NCBI GenBank assembly: GCA_021613375.1
Contig: CM038706.1
Span: 26,594,866-26,658,865 of the forward strand
Direction of reading: 5' to 3'
DNA from: Megaleporinus macrocephalus
Taxonomy: Eukaryota > Chordata > Actinopteri > Characiformes > Anostomidae
Length of the DNA stretch: 64,000 bases
How positions within the stretch are numbered: the first letter of the stretch is position 1; each line of letters begins with the position of its first letter. This document shows positions 12,601 to 26,315 of the stretch, piece by piece. The position numbers and the translations under genes are program-made. The notes beneath the pieces were generated by a model that had not been told where the DNA came from, did not search any database, and was given only the letters and a program-made list of their open reading frames with translations.

Positions 12601-15600
12601 GACTTGAAGAGTGATTGCGAGTTGGTTATAAATTTTAATCATGCTGTATCTTCACTGCGACGCAGAAACGGAAAGTTGTTTTTCTTCGTTTTTGAAGTAA
12701 ATACAGAACTACGAGCTCACCCACCGCCGCCATGTTTGATTTACTCCGTACTGTCCTCTACTGAAAGTCAACTGAGTTGACGCGCCGAAGTATGTGGGCA
12801 GTGACTGTTATATCGCTTGAAACACAGACAGACATTTCCACACGTAGAGGGAGTATAAATGATCCTTAACCCCTAATCCTAACACATTACAGATTTAATT
12901 CTAGAAATTATAGTAACTGATGTAATAAAAGAGTTTTGTGACCTACATTATGCACATTCTCTAAGAGAACAATAATAAACACTACATGCAGCTCCTGCGT
13001 CAGCTGACAGAGAAGAAATATTGGCAGCATGGCACGAGCAAAAACTTGGTGCAAGACAAGCAATCTGTCGAAGCCTTTGATAATGATAATATGAAACTGA
13101 TGCATAAGAATCCCTGTGTAGAACAAGGAGAGCACAAACCTCACATAACAGGCCAGCCAGCTCCGCTTTAAGCTTAAAGATTTCATAACGAAATCATCAC
13201 GTTCATTACGTTTCCACTGGCTTTCACAGAATTATCCATTTATAAATTTTGATCTGAGCACACGTGGCTGTGTTCTGAGTAAAGCAGGGAGAGTGATCTC
13301 TCAAATGATGCGTAATGTTACTGACAATCTTTCTGAACTGAAACGTTGAACCAGAAGTAAGGAGATCACTTTTCACAGGACGTAATACGATACTTAGTAA
13401 TTCTAATGGATCATTTTTTGAGTAACGATCCCAATGCTGGAGCCTGATCACCATCTGGATCATAATATATCTCAATAAATCTCTGCCAGTTGATCACTAA
13501 TATTTCTGCAAGGATTGTTTCATATCTTAAAATCTACATTGTATCTCGCCTTGTATCTGCATTTTGGTTTGTTTTTAAATCAAAAAAGCCTATTGCCTTG
13601 TACAAAGTGTGTGAATTTCATGATGACAAAAATAAATGACCCAAAATCACTTGGGGGTGGAGTCTGTTTACATTAGCTTAGCTTAAAAGTTAAGTTTTTC
13701 CTCTCTCCTGTGATCTTATCATTTTGGAGAGCTGGGGTTTTGTTCTGACAGCATCAGTGTCAAAGTAACTATGTACTCGAATATGTGTAGATTCATATAT
13801 TTCTTAATTCTAGCCTGTGGATGTAGGAAGTGTAATGATTATGTCATTGTGAAGACTCGGTCCAAAGAAAGGATTATTAAAACAGATTATTCAAATCTCA
13901 TTGGGTTTTTTTTAGATAGTTTTAGAAAATTTTAGAAAAGCGTTCAAAGACCTTATACATCAGAATATTCTAGAAGCTTTTTAGTCACAGCACAATGTGA
14001 GTATGCCTACGTTGACAGAGCTACTAGCTTTCAGAAAACAAGAGTTTAATACAACTATTAAATAAACTGGACGCAGTAGATACAAAAGAAACATATGCAG
14101 TACGGGTGCAGCTCACTGATAGGCCAGTTTAATTGCAGGTTGCAGGCTCCAGGTTGTGCTGGAGCGTCATCTCCCCAGGGCTCCGTGCTCTGCCGCGGCT
14201 CTGATAAAGGCCTGTTAACTCCTTGGCTTCTTTACACTGATACGCAGTTGTCCATCACTCGGACACCTGCTGCGTTCTGGCCCGCGGATAAACACAAAGG
14301 TCAGGCAGAGTTATGAGTCTGGGCTTTGACACCTTGTCAATAACTCACCTTGCCTTTCCTGGCTAGACTGCCTGTGTCCTAAAGTCCAGCTTTGCTCTGC
14401 ATTACAACGATGCTGAGAGAGTCCATGCTATAGACTATTATAAAGAACCGGCCCCAACACAGGCTTAACGTTTCATCCCACCTTTCTACAGCGTGTTTCG
14501 CTCTGTCTCTCTGTTTGTGTGCTATCTAATGACAGCCTGCACTCTCAGAAACACTCTTGCCTCCATTACACCATTAAAAAGTCTCTGAGCGATCGCGCAC
14601 TCTCTTTCTTCCTGTTGTCCATCTGAGTTATTGCAGAGTGCAAAACACTTTTAGACGTACACGTAACTGCAGAAGTGTTTGTGTTCAAAAGTGTTTGTGT
14701 TCAAAAGTATACATGGGTGGGCAAACCTGACACTTACATCCGCGAACTTGTGGTTCCTGAAATGGGACTTGTTGCACTTCAAGAGTTGCACAGCCAGATT
14801 ACAGTCCTGACGGTAGCGTTCCTACAGGAGAAGAGAAATAGGCTGTGAGCACAGACACGTATTCAACTATACACATAACTGGCAAAATGGAAATGACAGT
14901 CTGGCACGCTGCAAAAAATGAATGTGCTCATCATCCACTCAAAATTAAAGAGAAACCACCAATTTTTTCTTTTTAATTCTGTATAGTATTTGTTTGTGAT
15001 GTAAACAGTCATTTAGAGTGGTATGATGTGAGATGGTTCATTATAGACAAAAAGTAACTAATTTCAATATAGTGGTGATGATCCGAGTGCAACACCAATA
15101 TGATGTGGTGGTGGCGGTATAGGCACAGACGAGGCCAGGATTCTGCTCTTTTATTGTAATACCCTCAGAAAGGCACATACAACCAACTGAACCCACATGG
15201 GGAGGTCACCACCAGCCCTAGACTTTCAATTCACCAACCCACACTACCTAAATCCATCCCCCAACACAAAACAATGTGGCTGCTCACATGGCCCCTCACA
15301 TGGCCACAACTCCCGAGCTTCTAGGAGACATAGCTCAAGGGGTCAACCTCTCCAGTGACCTACCGGCCTGACTCAAGTCTCTGAGGTGTGCAGTCCCACC
15401 CGTCTATGCTCAGGGCCGCATTCGTGCCAGTTTGGCTCCACCTGCTTGTGACAGGACTCCTCACAACTCACCACGTCAAGTCCCACACTACTAGGGCCTT
15501 AACCCCACCACTAGTGACGGCCTGAGCTTCATGCAGGTCATCTACAAGCCATCGTACGTGTCACACTCTGTGTTTGCGAGCACACCTGGTTCCAGTAGGG

Positions 15601-17789
15601 ATGTGTTTTTGTGTTTTATTTTTTTTTTTTTTTTTAAATATTCTACATTTCAAAGAAAAGGCAAACAACAGCCCGTATTTCAACCCCGACTCACTTCCAC
15701 ACAGGATTTAACAGAAACTGATCATCTTAGCACCACCTAAAACTTAACAGCCTCAACACAGCACGCATTTAAGCAAACAAAAGGTACATCACTTTATGAA
15801 TATTCCATTATTCCATGTATGAGGAGTTCTACAGGCTGCGCTGGTTATTCTTGCAGATGAAACTTCCAGACAGATGTTGTCCAATAAGGAAGGTATACAA
15901 CAACATTTAAACAACATATTGTCCCTGTTCTGCACGGTACACTTTTTACACAGCCCTTCACAAGGCCACACCGCCCGAGTTTCTCAGAGGCAGTTCTTCC
16001 AGTAGCTTAAAGTTATAACCCTATATAAACTATCCAAAATAACCAGTAAACCTAAACATGATTACATAATAGTATATCTGTAAATAATAATAAAAGTATA
16101 TATAATAAAAAAGGTTTTCTAAAAAAATGCTTCAGTCATCAGACCATGTATCTGTAATGACTTTCAGTGAGGGAGCTTTCTGAGGCATTTAACGCTTCAG
16201 CAACTGGTTTTCAGCACCACCACTGTGACTCTCTGTTTGTTTTCTCTGGCACAGAGTATTTCACACCAAACCATTCAGAATGACTTTTTAAATCTTGCAC
16301 AGATCACACTTTATATTTAAATTCCACTATAAATTCAGACCATAATTTACAGGAGTTAAAAAAAAAAACAAAAACAAAAAAAAAAACCACACATTTAAAT
16401 CACAACTGCACTACTTGTCAGAAAACCCCAACACACTTTCCTCAAATCATTTAAGTCAACACTCAATGTATTTCTTTCTAAATTTAGAGCCATTAAAAAA
16501 AACAAAAGAAAACAAAAAAAACTATGGCAATATGTGTCCAAGACACATAATTAGAAAATAAGGAACGGAAGGAAACAAGCCATGTTTCCTGTCTGAGAGG
16601 ACTGTGAGGAGGAGACTCTTCAGAGGGTGATCAGCTATGACTGATGGGTGGCTGATCTGCCGGGGGAAAGGAAACACCACGCTTAAGCGGCGTGAACAGA
16701 CGGCTAACTGCTCCCTCAGACTCTGTAATTAGCTCCCCACAGCCCTGCTGCACACATACTTTCAGCTGGCAGGTGGAAAAAAACACGTTTTTTAATAAAG
16801 CTGAACAGAGAGGCCCGTTTATGAAGTGGCTCTCTGAATTCACATAAAAGATGTAAAAAACAAAATTGACTGAATAATTAATTGATTTAAATGAATTATT
16901 CAATGTGGGCATATTTATTCAGCAGGCACAAGCAATATACTGTCTACAATATAAGCCCTGATATACACACGGCATGTCATTTGCAGGGGGCTTCAGATTC
17001 TTTTTGCTTTAGAATGAAGCTGTTTTGGTACCGTGCCTTTAAGACTGATGATGAAACCTCTAAACGAGCCTCAATCACAAAGCAGCCTAGGTTAAAACCT
17101 CAACCTCAGTGTAAACAGGCAGGACTAAACTCCTGTAGGCTAAGAGGGCGTAGGTGTTCATGGTAAAGAAATTCAAAACGTGTTGTTGTTGCTGCTTAGA
17201 TTTCATACGTAGATATGTATGGACTGTAAAGTTTTCTTATTTTAAAAAGAAAAGCTAGTTTTTCACAATGGACACCTTAGTTTTTACCTTTTACCTTAGT
17301 TCATACAAACTTTGTAACAGGCTCTATAGCGGAGTGGTTAAGGCAATAACCATCAACTTTAATAAACATCGGATTTTGCAGCAACCTCATACAGCCTTTA
17401 AACGTGATTTGATGTGTTCTGTTATAAAAGCCCTCACTATTGTGGAAACTAATACTGCAATATTGTTAAATATGATTAATGGCGCAGTTTTATGATCCAA
17501 CTTGTACTACATCAGTACTACCCAGCAGTGTATCTACGTACAGTCAGTGTACACAGTAACACACTCACAGATAAAAGATTTTCACAAGTTGCTTCCAAAC
17601 TTAATCAAAAAGTACAGGCTGCCTAATGTGAAAGTGCTGTTTCCCCCTGTAGACCTCTATCAGACAGAAATCAGCTGCTGGGCTGCAGATCTGACAACGC
17701 AGTCCTATGAAAGCTTAGCACGGAACCTCTTAATGCAACTTTCAATTTTCAGCTCCACTGGTTACCATTTGAAGTTATACTACACTGCT

Positions 17790-17872
<83 letters not shown>

Positions 17873-20800
17873 TACTGACGGCACACATACATTCAACTCC
17901 TCCAGCTTGTCGATTGTGTTCTTGGCATCCACGAGCTTGTTGGTTAGCTCCACTATCTCTTGATCCATGGTCTTCTTGTCTCGCTCCACTTTCCGAAGCT
18001 GCAAGAGGAACAAAATAAGGACACATTATCATTTGCTCTCTAAGCACTTCTCTGAGGGGCATGCAGGCAGACCCTGGGCTAGTGGCTCGGCCGCTGTTTT
18101 AAGTAACAGCAGACAGTCATTTCCTCATCGATTCGCCATAAAGCTTCACCGCTCTCATCTCTGTCTCACTGCCGACTGCGTCAGCACAAAAGCACAGCAG
18201 AAAGGAGGAAAAAAACAAAAAACAAAAACAAAAACATAACAGTCATCCATTCAGCTTAAGAGTACCGGGTCAAAAGTGGGGCAGGAACAAGGAGCAGACG
18301 CTGACTTACATAAACAGATCGATTCCACATTGCACATAGATAAGAAGCCCAGATGAATCATTCTGCTGAGTCATCTAAGCAAGACACTCTCTCCGTCTCT
18401 GTCTCTCTGTCTCAATCTCGCCATCTCTGGACATGCAAAAATAAATCGAGCTCAAAAATAAACCATAACGGAATACACTGGCACCGACGACACCGTCCGG
18501 CAGGAACGAGCTCTACAGGAAGCGAGTTCAGAATATTTGCATAATCACACAAAAGCAGAGCATTTCATGTAAAAGACCTGAAAAAGAAAGAAACCTATGT
18601 AGTACAAGAGGGTGCAGATACAGCAGGTTATAATAAAATAAAAGTTAAAATGAAAGAAAGGTATAAAGCTACACCACTCACACCACATGCCTTAACCAGA
18701 AACAAACGGTCAGAATAAAATGCCACGCCTCCATAACCGTGACTTTACCAGGCAACTGCTGTTACGCACTGGAGGGTCACAGAAAGGTCACAGGTCAAAT
18801 ATCTAGACGCAATTTTTTTTTTTTTTGGCATCAAAACTATACACACCAGACCCAGCACAACCATGTATTTACGGAATCTTAAAAAAAGCCAAACAAACAA
18901 ACAAACAAACAATAAATAAATAAATGAATAGCCAAATAAAATAAAACCCACCCCCACCAACATAAGAACTTCTGACAAAACTGGCAAACTGAAACTTCGG
19001 CAGTTCAGTTTGATCTGGATTTTGGAAATCTCACTGATTTTGTTTTTCTTTTTAACAAAAGAGTCTATGTTTATATATATATAATGTATAAACAAACTTA
19101 GATTAAAACCACAGAGACAACAAAATTAGGACCCGGCTTGTTTTTACCAAGCAAACCTGATAATTCCACAAAACCATACTGCTACTAAGTACTGAAAGTG
19201 TATTACAGGTGTGCAGAACACCAGTTTATCCCAGCTCTGCATTTATTTACTGAACCGATCAGCAGCTACGCAAAGCTCTTTAAAACAGTCTATGACAATG
19301 TATCTCTGTTAACGAAGCCTATGAGCAGATTCAGGTTTCCAACTTAGCAGTAGCAGTCAGGTTGGATCAGGTCTCAAACTTGTGGGTACAGGTCAGGTTT
19401 GGGTCTCTTCTAGGAGGAGTTCCTGATCATTAATTAGCTAATTAATTTGATCAAGTGTGCTGAAAGAAGAAAACTAAAACATGCAGGGCACTGGGACTCC
19501 AGGACCAGGGCTGACAAGCACTGCTTAATGCCAAATAAACACAAACTCATTTAGTTTACTACAAAAGAACTAACTCCAGTATTGCACTCTCTGGGCTGAA
19601 AATTTAGCAACACTGTGCAGACCCCACTGCTCCCTTTTTCCGTACATGTACATGTGCTGGGGGGCTCGAAGAGTCTATTTCCCACATACATGTGTTCAAA
19701 GTTTCTGCCAACAGTCTATTCACATTATTACTGTATACAGTCAGCGTCTTCATTATGTACCCATTACATGTTCTTGCTAAGAACGCAGAGAGACAGACAA
19801 TGGATTTAATTGAATTGAGAGCAGCATCACCAAAGTGAAGAGCTAAACACGTCTATGCAGGCTGAAATGTAACTGTAATGGAGTGTAATCTGATGGCTGC
19901 ACATTACATTCTAAAAATAAAGACAAATCAAATCAACAAGGCATTATGTTCTAGCTTCTCACCCGCAGGTTAAGACTAATTGATGTAAAACTGTCCCCGT
20001 TATACAGGACTACACTGTGTGTGTGTGTGTGTCTGTTTCGTGGCTACTTAAACACTTAGCCTGAGAGGGCACTGAAAGAGACAGACAGAGTGAAGGAAAG
20101 CAAGAAAAAGCCTGCAGCAGCTTATTCTGGTGCTACTCGATACGAGAGAATTTAGCTTTACAACTGTTGTTTGACTGAAGTGGACCATGTAGGCCAATAA
20201 AACCAGGTCACAGGAATAGCGGCTGTTCACTGAGAGACCACTTAAAATCACTAATAACAGCCATCACAGCAGATAACCAGCCCTATCACTATCGAGCATT
20301 CCAACAAGAGAAATGGGAGCAGAGAGGATAAGAAGCAGTAAAATGATGAAAGAAGCAGGTTGGATTCACGGCGTTCAAAGCTGAAGCTCAGTGGTTGAAA
20401 ATGTAAACAGCCTTAACATGCAAATGATTTCTTAGACGAAAATAAACAGTAAAGTTGCGACAAACCCTAACTACAATTTTCCACTTACAGTGAAAAATTA
20501 ATTTTCAAGCTCTCAGAAAACAGAAGACAACAAACTTGAAGGAGTGTAATATAGAAGCTTCAACAACTACATATAAACTATTCAGCGTGTAGAGCGTCCA
20601 CTCCTGCTTTTAATAGTTTTTATTCTTATTCAGGAGACTCACCTTCAGTTTCTTAAATGAATCTGCCTTTGAAGTTCAGCTTTAGGAGCTAGTTGAATTT
20701 TCTGCTCTTTACGATCTGAGCAATCACGAACATATGCAGTGATATACTTTATGAGAACTTTAGGTATTGAGGCCCAATCCTAACAGTCAGTACGTGTGTA

Positions 20801-23800
20801 ACACTCACTAACTCAGTGTCTCATTATGAAGAGAAAGAAATTCATCCCGTTTAATTTAATTTAGTGTAACAGTCTGTAAAATACTAAATAAAAATAACTG
20901 TATACACCATTCATGATCATATTTTTTATTAGGGACTGATTCCTTTTTCTCTGTTCCAAACTGATCATGTCTGAAAAAAATATATCCTGACGTCATTAAA
21001 TTTTCTTGTAGTATTGCAACATGACATTTTTGCATTGTTGACCATCTCTAGGTAAAAGTTCTTGAAATGCCAGTCACTGTATTTGAGTCAGTCAGGTGTG
21101 CTGTGACGAGGTAGGGTGCTGATAAATGGCTACATTTTAGTAAAAGCTAGCACTACAGAATACAATCATTTATACTTTTGATGCCTTTGCAAGTATTCCA
21201 AACCTGCAATCAATATTGGGAGTGGATATATACTGTAAGTTATAACCACAACGATCATAGCAATGTGCTACTGAATAAACCAGTTTGTATATTTCAACCA
21301 CTCGGCCGCACACTTGAACCCCTCTGCATAACAAAACAATGGCATCTACATTACACTGCCAGTGGGAACGATGTCACATGCAGAATGAGGAGAGAAGGAT
21401 GAGGCAGGAGAATGACATCTACACTAATGCACTTCGAGCAACTAGGAGAGAGAAGAGAAAGAGCCATCACGCAACTGCATAGACCCAGGTTTGACTGACA
21501 GCAGCCTGATGATGGTGGTGGTGGTGGTGGTGATGATGGCGGTTGCGATGGTGATGAAACACCCAAGTCACAGGGCAGCATGAGTGAAGAGAGAAGAAAT
21601 AAGGGAGAAAGAGAAAGACAGAGAGAAAGAGAAAGCAATGATGGGGAAAACACAGAACATGATAAGTACAGTATTGGTACACTGGTTTAGGCCAAATCTT
21701 TGAAAGCTTGCCATTAAGAAGGGCTGAGCCTCTTCAAATAGCACACTGAACGCCAGAGTGCGTCCTGAGAGCAGCTAAAAGGGTAACATGGGGACAACCA
21801 TGCTGTTCTGCCAAAGCACTGCCCAGGCTGCCAACATCACATTACCTGTAATTCCACCTGCACCAACTGGACAAGCTTTCAGCAGCGGGCCACTGATACA
21901 AGATTTAATTGTGTAAAACTAGAATTCAACTGAAAACGTATACTTAGTGGTAAAAAAAATGTAGGAAGCGTGCAGTAACTTTTAAAGCTTATATGCAATA
22001 GAAAAACATTATATACACAAAGGAGAAACTCTTTCTCACTGAAACTTTATGTTCATTAAACTTTTAAAGTACATCAACAAACTTAACTTTCTTAAGCCTA
22101 CAGGTTTAGTAACGGTTGGCCCTTGGTGAGTCGCAGTATGAGCATAAGTGTGTTGTTTTCACTGAGAGTGGAGCTGAAATGAATGATCTGTTTTAGACTA
22201 GAAGCAGGAACCACACTGTTTCTACATCGACGCTGCTTCCACAGCAACCAATTTATCAACGCAACTTTTGTGCGTAGCAAGCACGCCTAAGTTTTAGTTA
22301 TTGAGTGTTCACACTTAATGCTTCAAGTCTGTTTTTGCTGCATGCTGAGAGCCACATGCAGCTCAAAACATGCACACTTTTTATTAGTCCTGATGGAATA
22401 TACATAGGGATCATTATCACGAAAGAAATGGTGATCACAGCAAAATGCAAACCTACTAAACCTACTAGCGGTAACCACCAATCAGAACATAATCAGTATT
22501 CAATTCACTTTCATGCAGATTTCATTTGAATCAGTTCTGATGTGGTATTTTGTTAGATCTGTTGACTGAAAGCAGTAAAGTAATTCTATGGGACCCAAGG
22601 CAAGTTCTGGCTTGATCTATTACTCTCAATAGATACATTGTTTCATGTGTGTGACACTGACCAGTCTCAAGTTCACGCTCTAGAGGCCTACAACTCCACC
22701 CATCAGTATCTAACATTAACCTAAGAATTTGTTATACCATGTTATACCAAATATTAATCGTTCCTGTGTCATAATTAGTTGTCTTTACATTTTAAAATGT
22801 GTGTGTTCTCTGTAGAGGATGTTGACTTGCAGTTCTAACCAGAGGTGCCCAAAACTTGGCATATACCCACACAATCATAATCAAATAAATATAATTCAAC
22901 ATCTGCAATCACCTAAAACAAGTGTGGTTTGGTAAGCGCTGGCCTAGCCATTGGAAGTAGCACAGCAAGTATGTACCCAATATTAAAAGATGTCTTCAAC
23001 AAATTGCTCAGCAGAAGTGATTCTGCCGGCTGTCTTCAAGGGGCAGGACTGTTCAGTCCTGCGATCTGAGAGTCACTCCAATACTTTTCACTCCAAAGAT
23101 GTTTGATTACATTAGCATTTGAATGGCACTAAAAAGGATGTACAATTACATACGCTATAAAGATTCTGTCTTTTTCCCCCATCACAGAACTTGAAAAGCT
23201 CTTAACATTAAATTCTAATAAATACCAGCAGTTAGGATAAATATTTCGGTGGATGTATGCTGGCTTCACAGCATGCCTAACAAATAATTCAGCAGCGCTG
23301 AGCTGCTTATTAAATCACAAACCGAACCTCATCACAACTGGAGCAGCTTGTGCTGACTCAGTTCTATCCAACTCTAGCGTCAATGTGATGTGAAACCATT
23401 CCAGAAAAAAAGCGGATATCAATCACCTATTCTGGCATGAGCGAGCCAAAAGCAGCTGTCCAACACAATAGGATTTAGAGGCAGCTTTTGAACAACATCA
23501 GAGCCTTAAAAGGCACTGCATCAACTGATATGGCTGATTATTTTCTCCCATTTCATGTTTTATTCCAGCTCGGGAGAAAAAAATCTGATTTGTCAGTCAT
23601 CAAAGGTTTGACGAGGAGGACGAAAAAGAAAATAGCCTTCAAAGCTTCGCTCAAACACATGCCAGGATTGTACTCTATCCAATTAGAGGAACCTGACAGA
23701 CCTGTCAGCAAGTTATCAGCTTGGACAAGTGAACCACAGCCACGAGTAGCCAAGCATGACACTTGACATTTGTTGATTTTGGTTGGGTGGGGGCGGAGGG

Positions 23801-25378
23801 TTGGTTTTGGAGGGTGAAATCTAATGTTTTCCAGAAGAGGAAGCAGTATATCTGCAGCAATTTAATACATCTTGGTTTTAAAACAAGGACTGAGTTGCGG
23901 GTCTTTCAGTTTTACGCAGAGGTGGGAATCCTGAGGCAATTCATTTTGGATTTAGAGAAGCTGTAATTAAAAAATGATTGGCAAAGCATTTCAACATTCA
24001 ACATCTATCCAGAATGCCATCAAACCATGGGCGTAGATTTACTCGACATTGGTGGGGACCTATGTATCCACGAAATGCCCCATAACCCCCCAGCTTCTTC
24101 TTTTTTGCTGCAATTCTCACTCACTTTTGACACACGTGTCACCCACGTTGCACCTGAGTCTTGCACAGTAAGTCTCGCATATGACTGGAAAGTTCTCCTT
24201 CCAGGTTTGGTGCTACTAACAACCAAATATGGCTACAGAGTCTCAAGTGACAGCAAAGAAAGACAAAGCCAATCACACTGGCAGCAAGTGTTAAGGACTT
24301 GAGTAGAGAACGTGATTTAACCCCTCCTGCTCCTCTAGGTTAATGACATGTTGACAGATCTGTTTTGGGTTTTTTTTGGAGGAGATCAAATTATTTGTGG
24401 GCACAATTCAATAATCGCTGGATATTGCTCGGGACACATTACTTTCCTCCATACTAATTCTACACCCTTCATCAAACAAAGTTACATTCCTAAACTGGGG
24501 TGTTATTTCATATACCGTCACTGTCCAAAGATAAACAAGCATCTACAAAAGGGTAACTTTAAAGCCTCTACTACTCTAGTCATTTCAAAGAGAGTCATTT
24601 TGGAGTGTTTCTGTTGATCTGATCATTATGACATTATTACACAGTGTAATGGAGAGTTAAACGAGTTATGCAGAAACTAAAAATCACATAAAATGGTTAT
24701 TTTTGGACAGCAATGATACAAAACACAAACACTGCAATCTTTCAATGACTGTCAATAAGTGCGCTTTAGCAGAATCTCCTAAGCCAGACTGTGCCAAAGT
24801 TTCCCCACTTTATCAAGCCTCTGGGTGTAGGTGTTCATTTTACAGAGGAAACACTGAGTCTAATAAAAATGATGTTCTGTGAATGAATTCAGAATGTTTT
24901 ATGAGAGAACTGCGCCGCATTTTAGAAACATTTTTTCTATTCAGGTCCTGCAGGAAAGTGGTAGAAGGTATGGTGCAAAAGACATATGCAGAAAAACACA
25001 GTGTAATACATTCCTGATTTAAATTCTTGCTTTTTGAACCTTTAGATTCTTACAAGAAACCATTAGCCAAAAAAAAGCTCAATGAACCAACAGTAACCTC
25101 AACAACCCGAATTCCCATGTCACCTGTCGGGCACCACGGAGGAATTAAAGTCAGCCGTGTTCCTGATGTGTCCCTACAGGATTTTGATTCAAGCTTAACC
25201 ACAGCTTAAGGAGAACATGACCCTGTGCAATGTGCCCACAGCGTCGGACACTAACATTCATTATAACTGTTTCAGACTCATGCATGTGTTTATACACCTC
25301 CATCCTTTACTCAACATTACAGTATAGAACCTCCTCACTGGGGAGGAGGTTTTTAGCTTTTCAGTTCTACAGCCGTTG

Positions 25379-25431
<53 letters not shown>

Positions 25432-26265
25432 TACATATATACACACACACATACATATACATACACGCATTCTGTATATATAACATTTACATTCTTATAT
25501 TTAGATCAGCATAATTAGACTATATCGCTGTATTAGCTTATAGTTGACTACATGTTGCACAGAGCTAGAGTTGAATCACAGCACGCGTTCTGAGACACTT
25601 AGAAAACAGCACCGCACGACATCCTATTCAATACACAGACTAAACGTTTGTCACTCTTGGACCTTAATCTAATCCCTGTGGCACTAAGTGAGACAAAGCT
25701 CTGATTCATTACAAACTCATTGCATATCATTTCATTAGGATAAAGAACACAAGTAAATGAAAGTAATGAAAAAGAACGCTCATGAAGACAAATGTAAAGA
25801 GTGAAGTAAGCAATAAAAAAAGATTACCAGGGCGTGCAGCTTCTCCTCCAGGTCCTGATTGGCTCTCTGTGAGGCTGTGTAGCTGTTCTGCAGTCTGCGG
25901 GAGAAACAGACACATATGTGCACACATAAAAAATGTACGCGGAAAACAAAGAGCAAAACTGCATATAAAGATTACTGCTTCTACTCAGGTGCTGAGCCAT
26001 TTATACAGAGCTTCAGCCATTCATATATACCAAAACAGGAGTGTTAAAGGGCAACACCACCATTAGTTTAAAAATACCTGCAGAATTCAATTGTCAAAAC
26101 TTTATTCAAAAGAACCAGAGAGCCATCATCAATGGAATGTATTGTTCTTATATGGTGAAATACATGATTGCTATAATGATCAATCCAACATTAAATGTCT
26201 GACCCGTCCTTGACTTTTGCCTTACTCAGTATTTCTGGGTGGCCTCCAATTTTATTATTATATAA

Positions 26266-26315
<50 letters not shown>

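Larger units (their letters stand above)
7496..14737 (-). other. tjap1: tjap1 intron between coding exons 6 and 7
   Basis: This 7.2 kb phase-0 intron contains a SINE fragment near 7.9 kb and a MITE at 12.4-12.9 kb. A more GC/CpG-rich stretch runs about 10.5-11.2 kb, including a CG/CA alternating run near 10790-10812. Several short open frames (for example 8563-9042 plus) look like chance: no family resemblance, no splice support and compositional bias. The sequence at 11.2-11.6 kb looks unique and non-repetitive but I can assign nothing to it. Confidence 0.8.
14822..17890 (-). other. tjap1: tjap1 intron between coding exons 5 and 6
   Basis: A 3.1 kb phase-0 intron. It contains a repeat-like block near 15.06-15.54 kb, poly-T and poly-A tracts (about 15620 and 16360-16390) and the CA/GA microsatellite at 17791-17872. 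No other gene is seen. Confidence 0.85.
17999..25827 (-). other. tjap1: tjap1 intron between coding exons 4 and 5
   Basis: A 7.8 kb phase-0 intron, AT-rich. It contains poly-T near 18811, ACAA/TAAA short repeats near 18890-18930, a GGT-type triplet run near 21510-21540, a repeat fragment near 24024 and an AT microsatellite at 25380. No convincing exon is seen in it on either strand. Confidence 0.85.

Noticed and set aside
17320..17410. tRNA-like CTATAGCGGAGTGGTTAAGG
   Set aside because: Resembles a tRNA 5' half (leucine/serine-like A box) but no B box or acceptor pairing follows.
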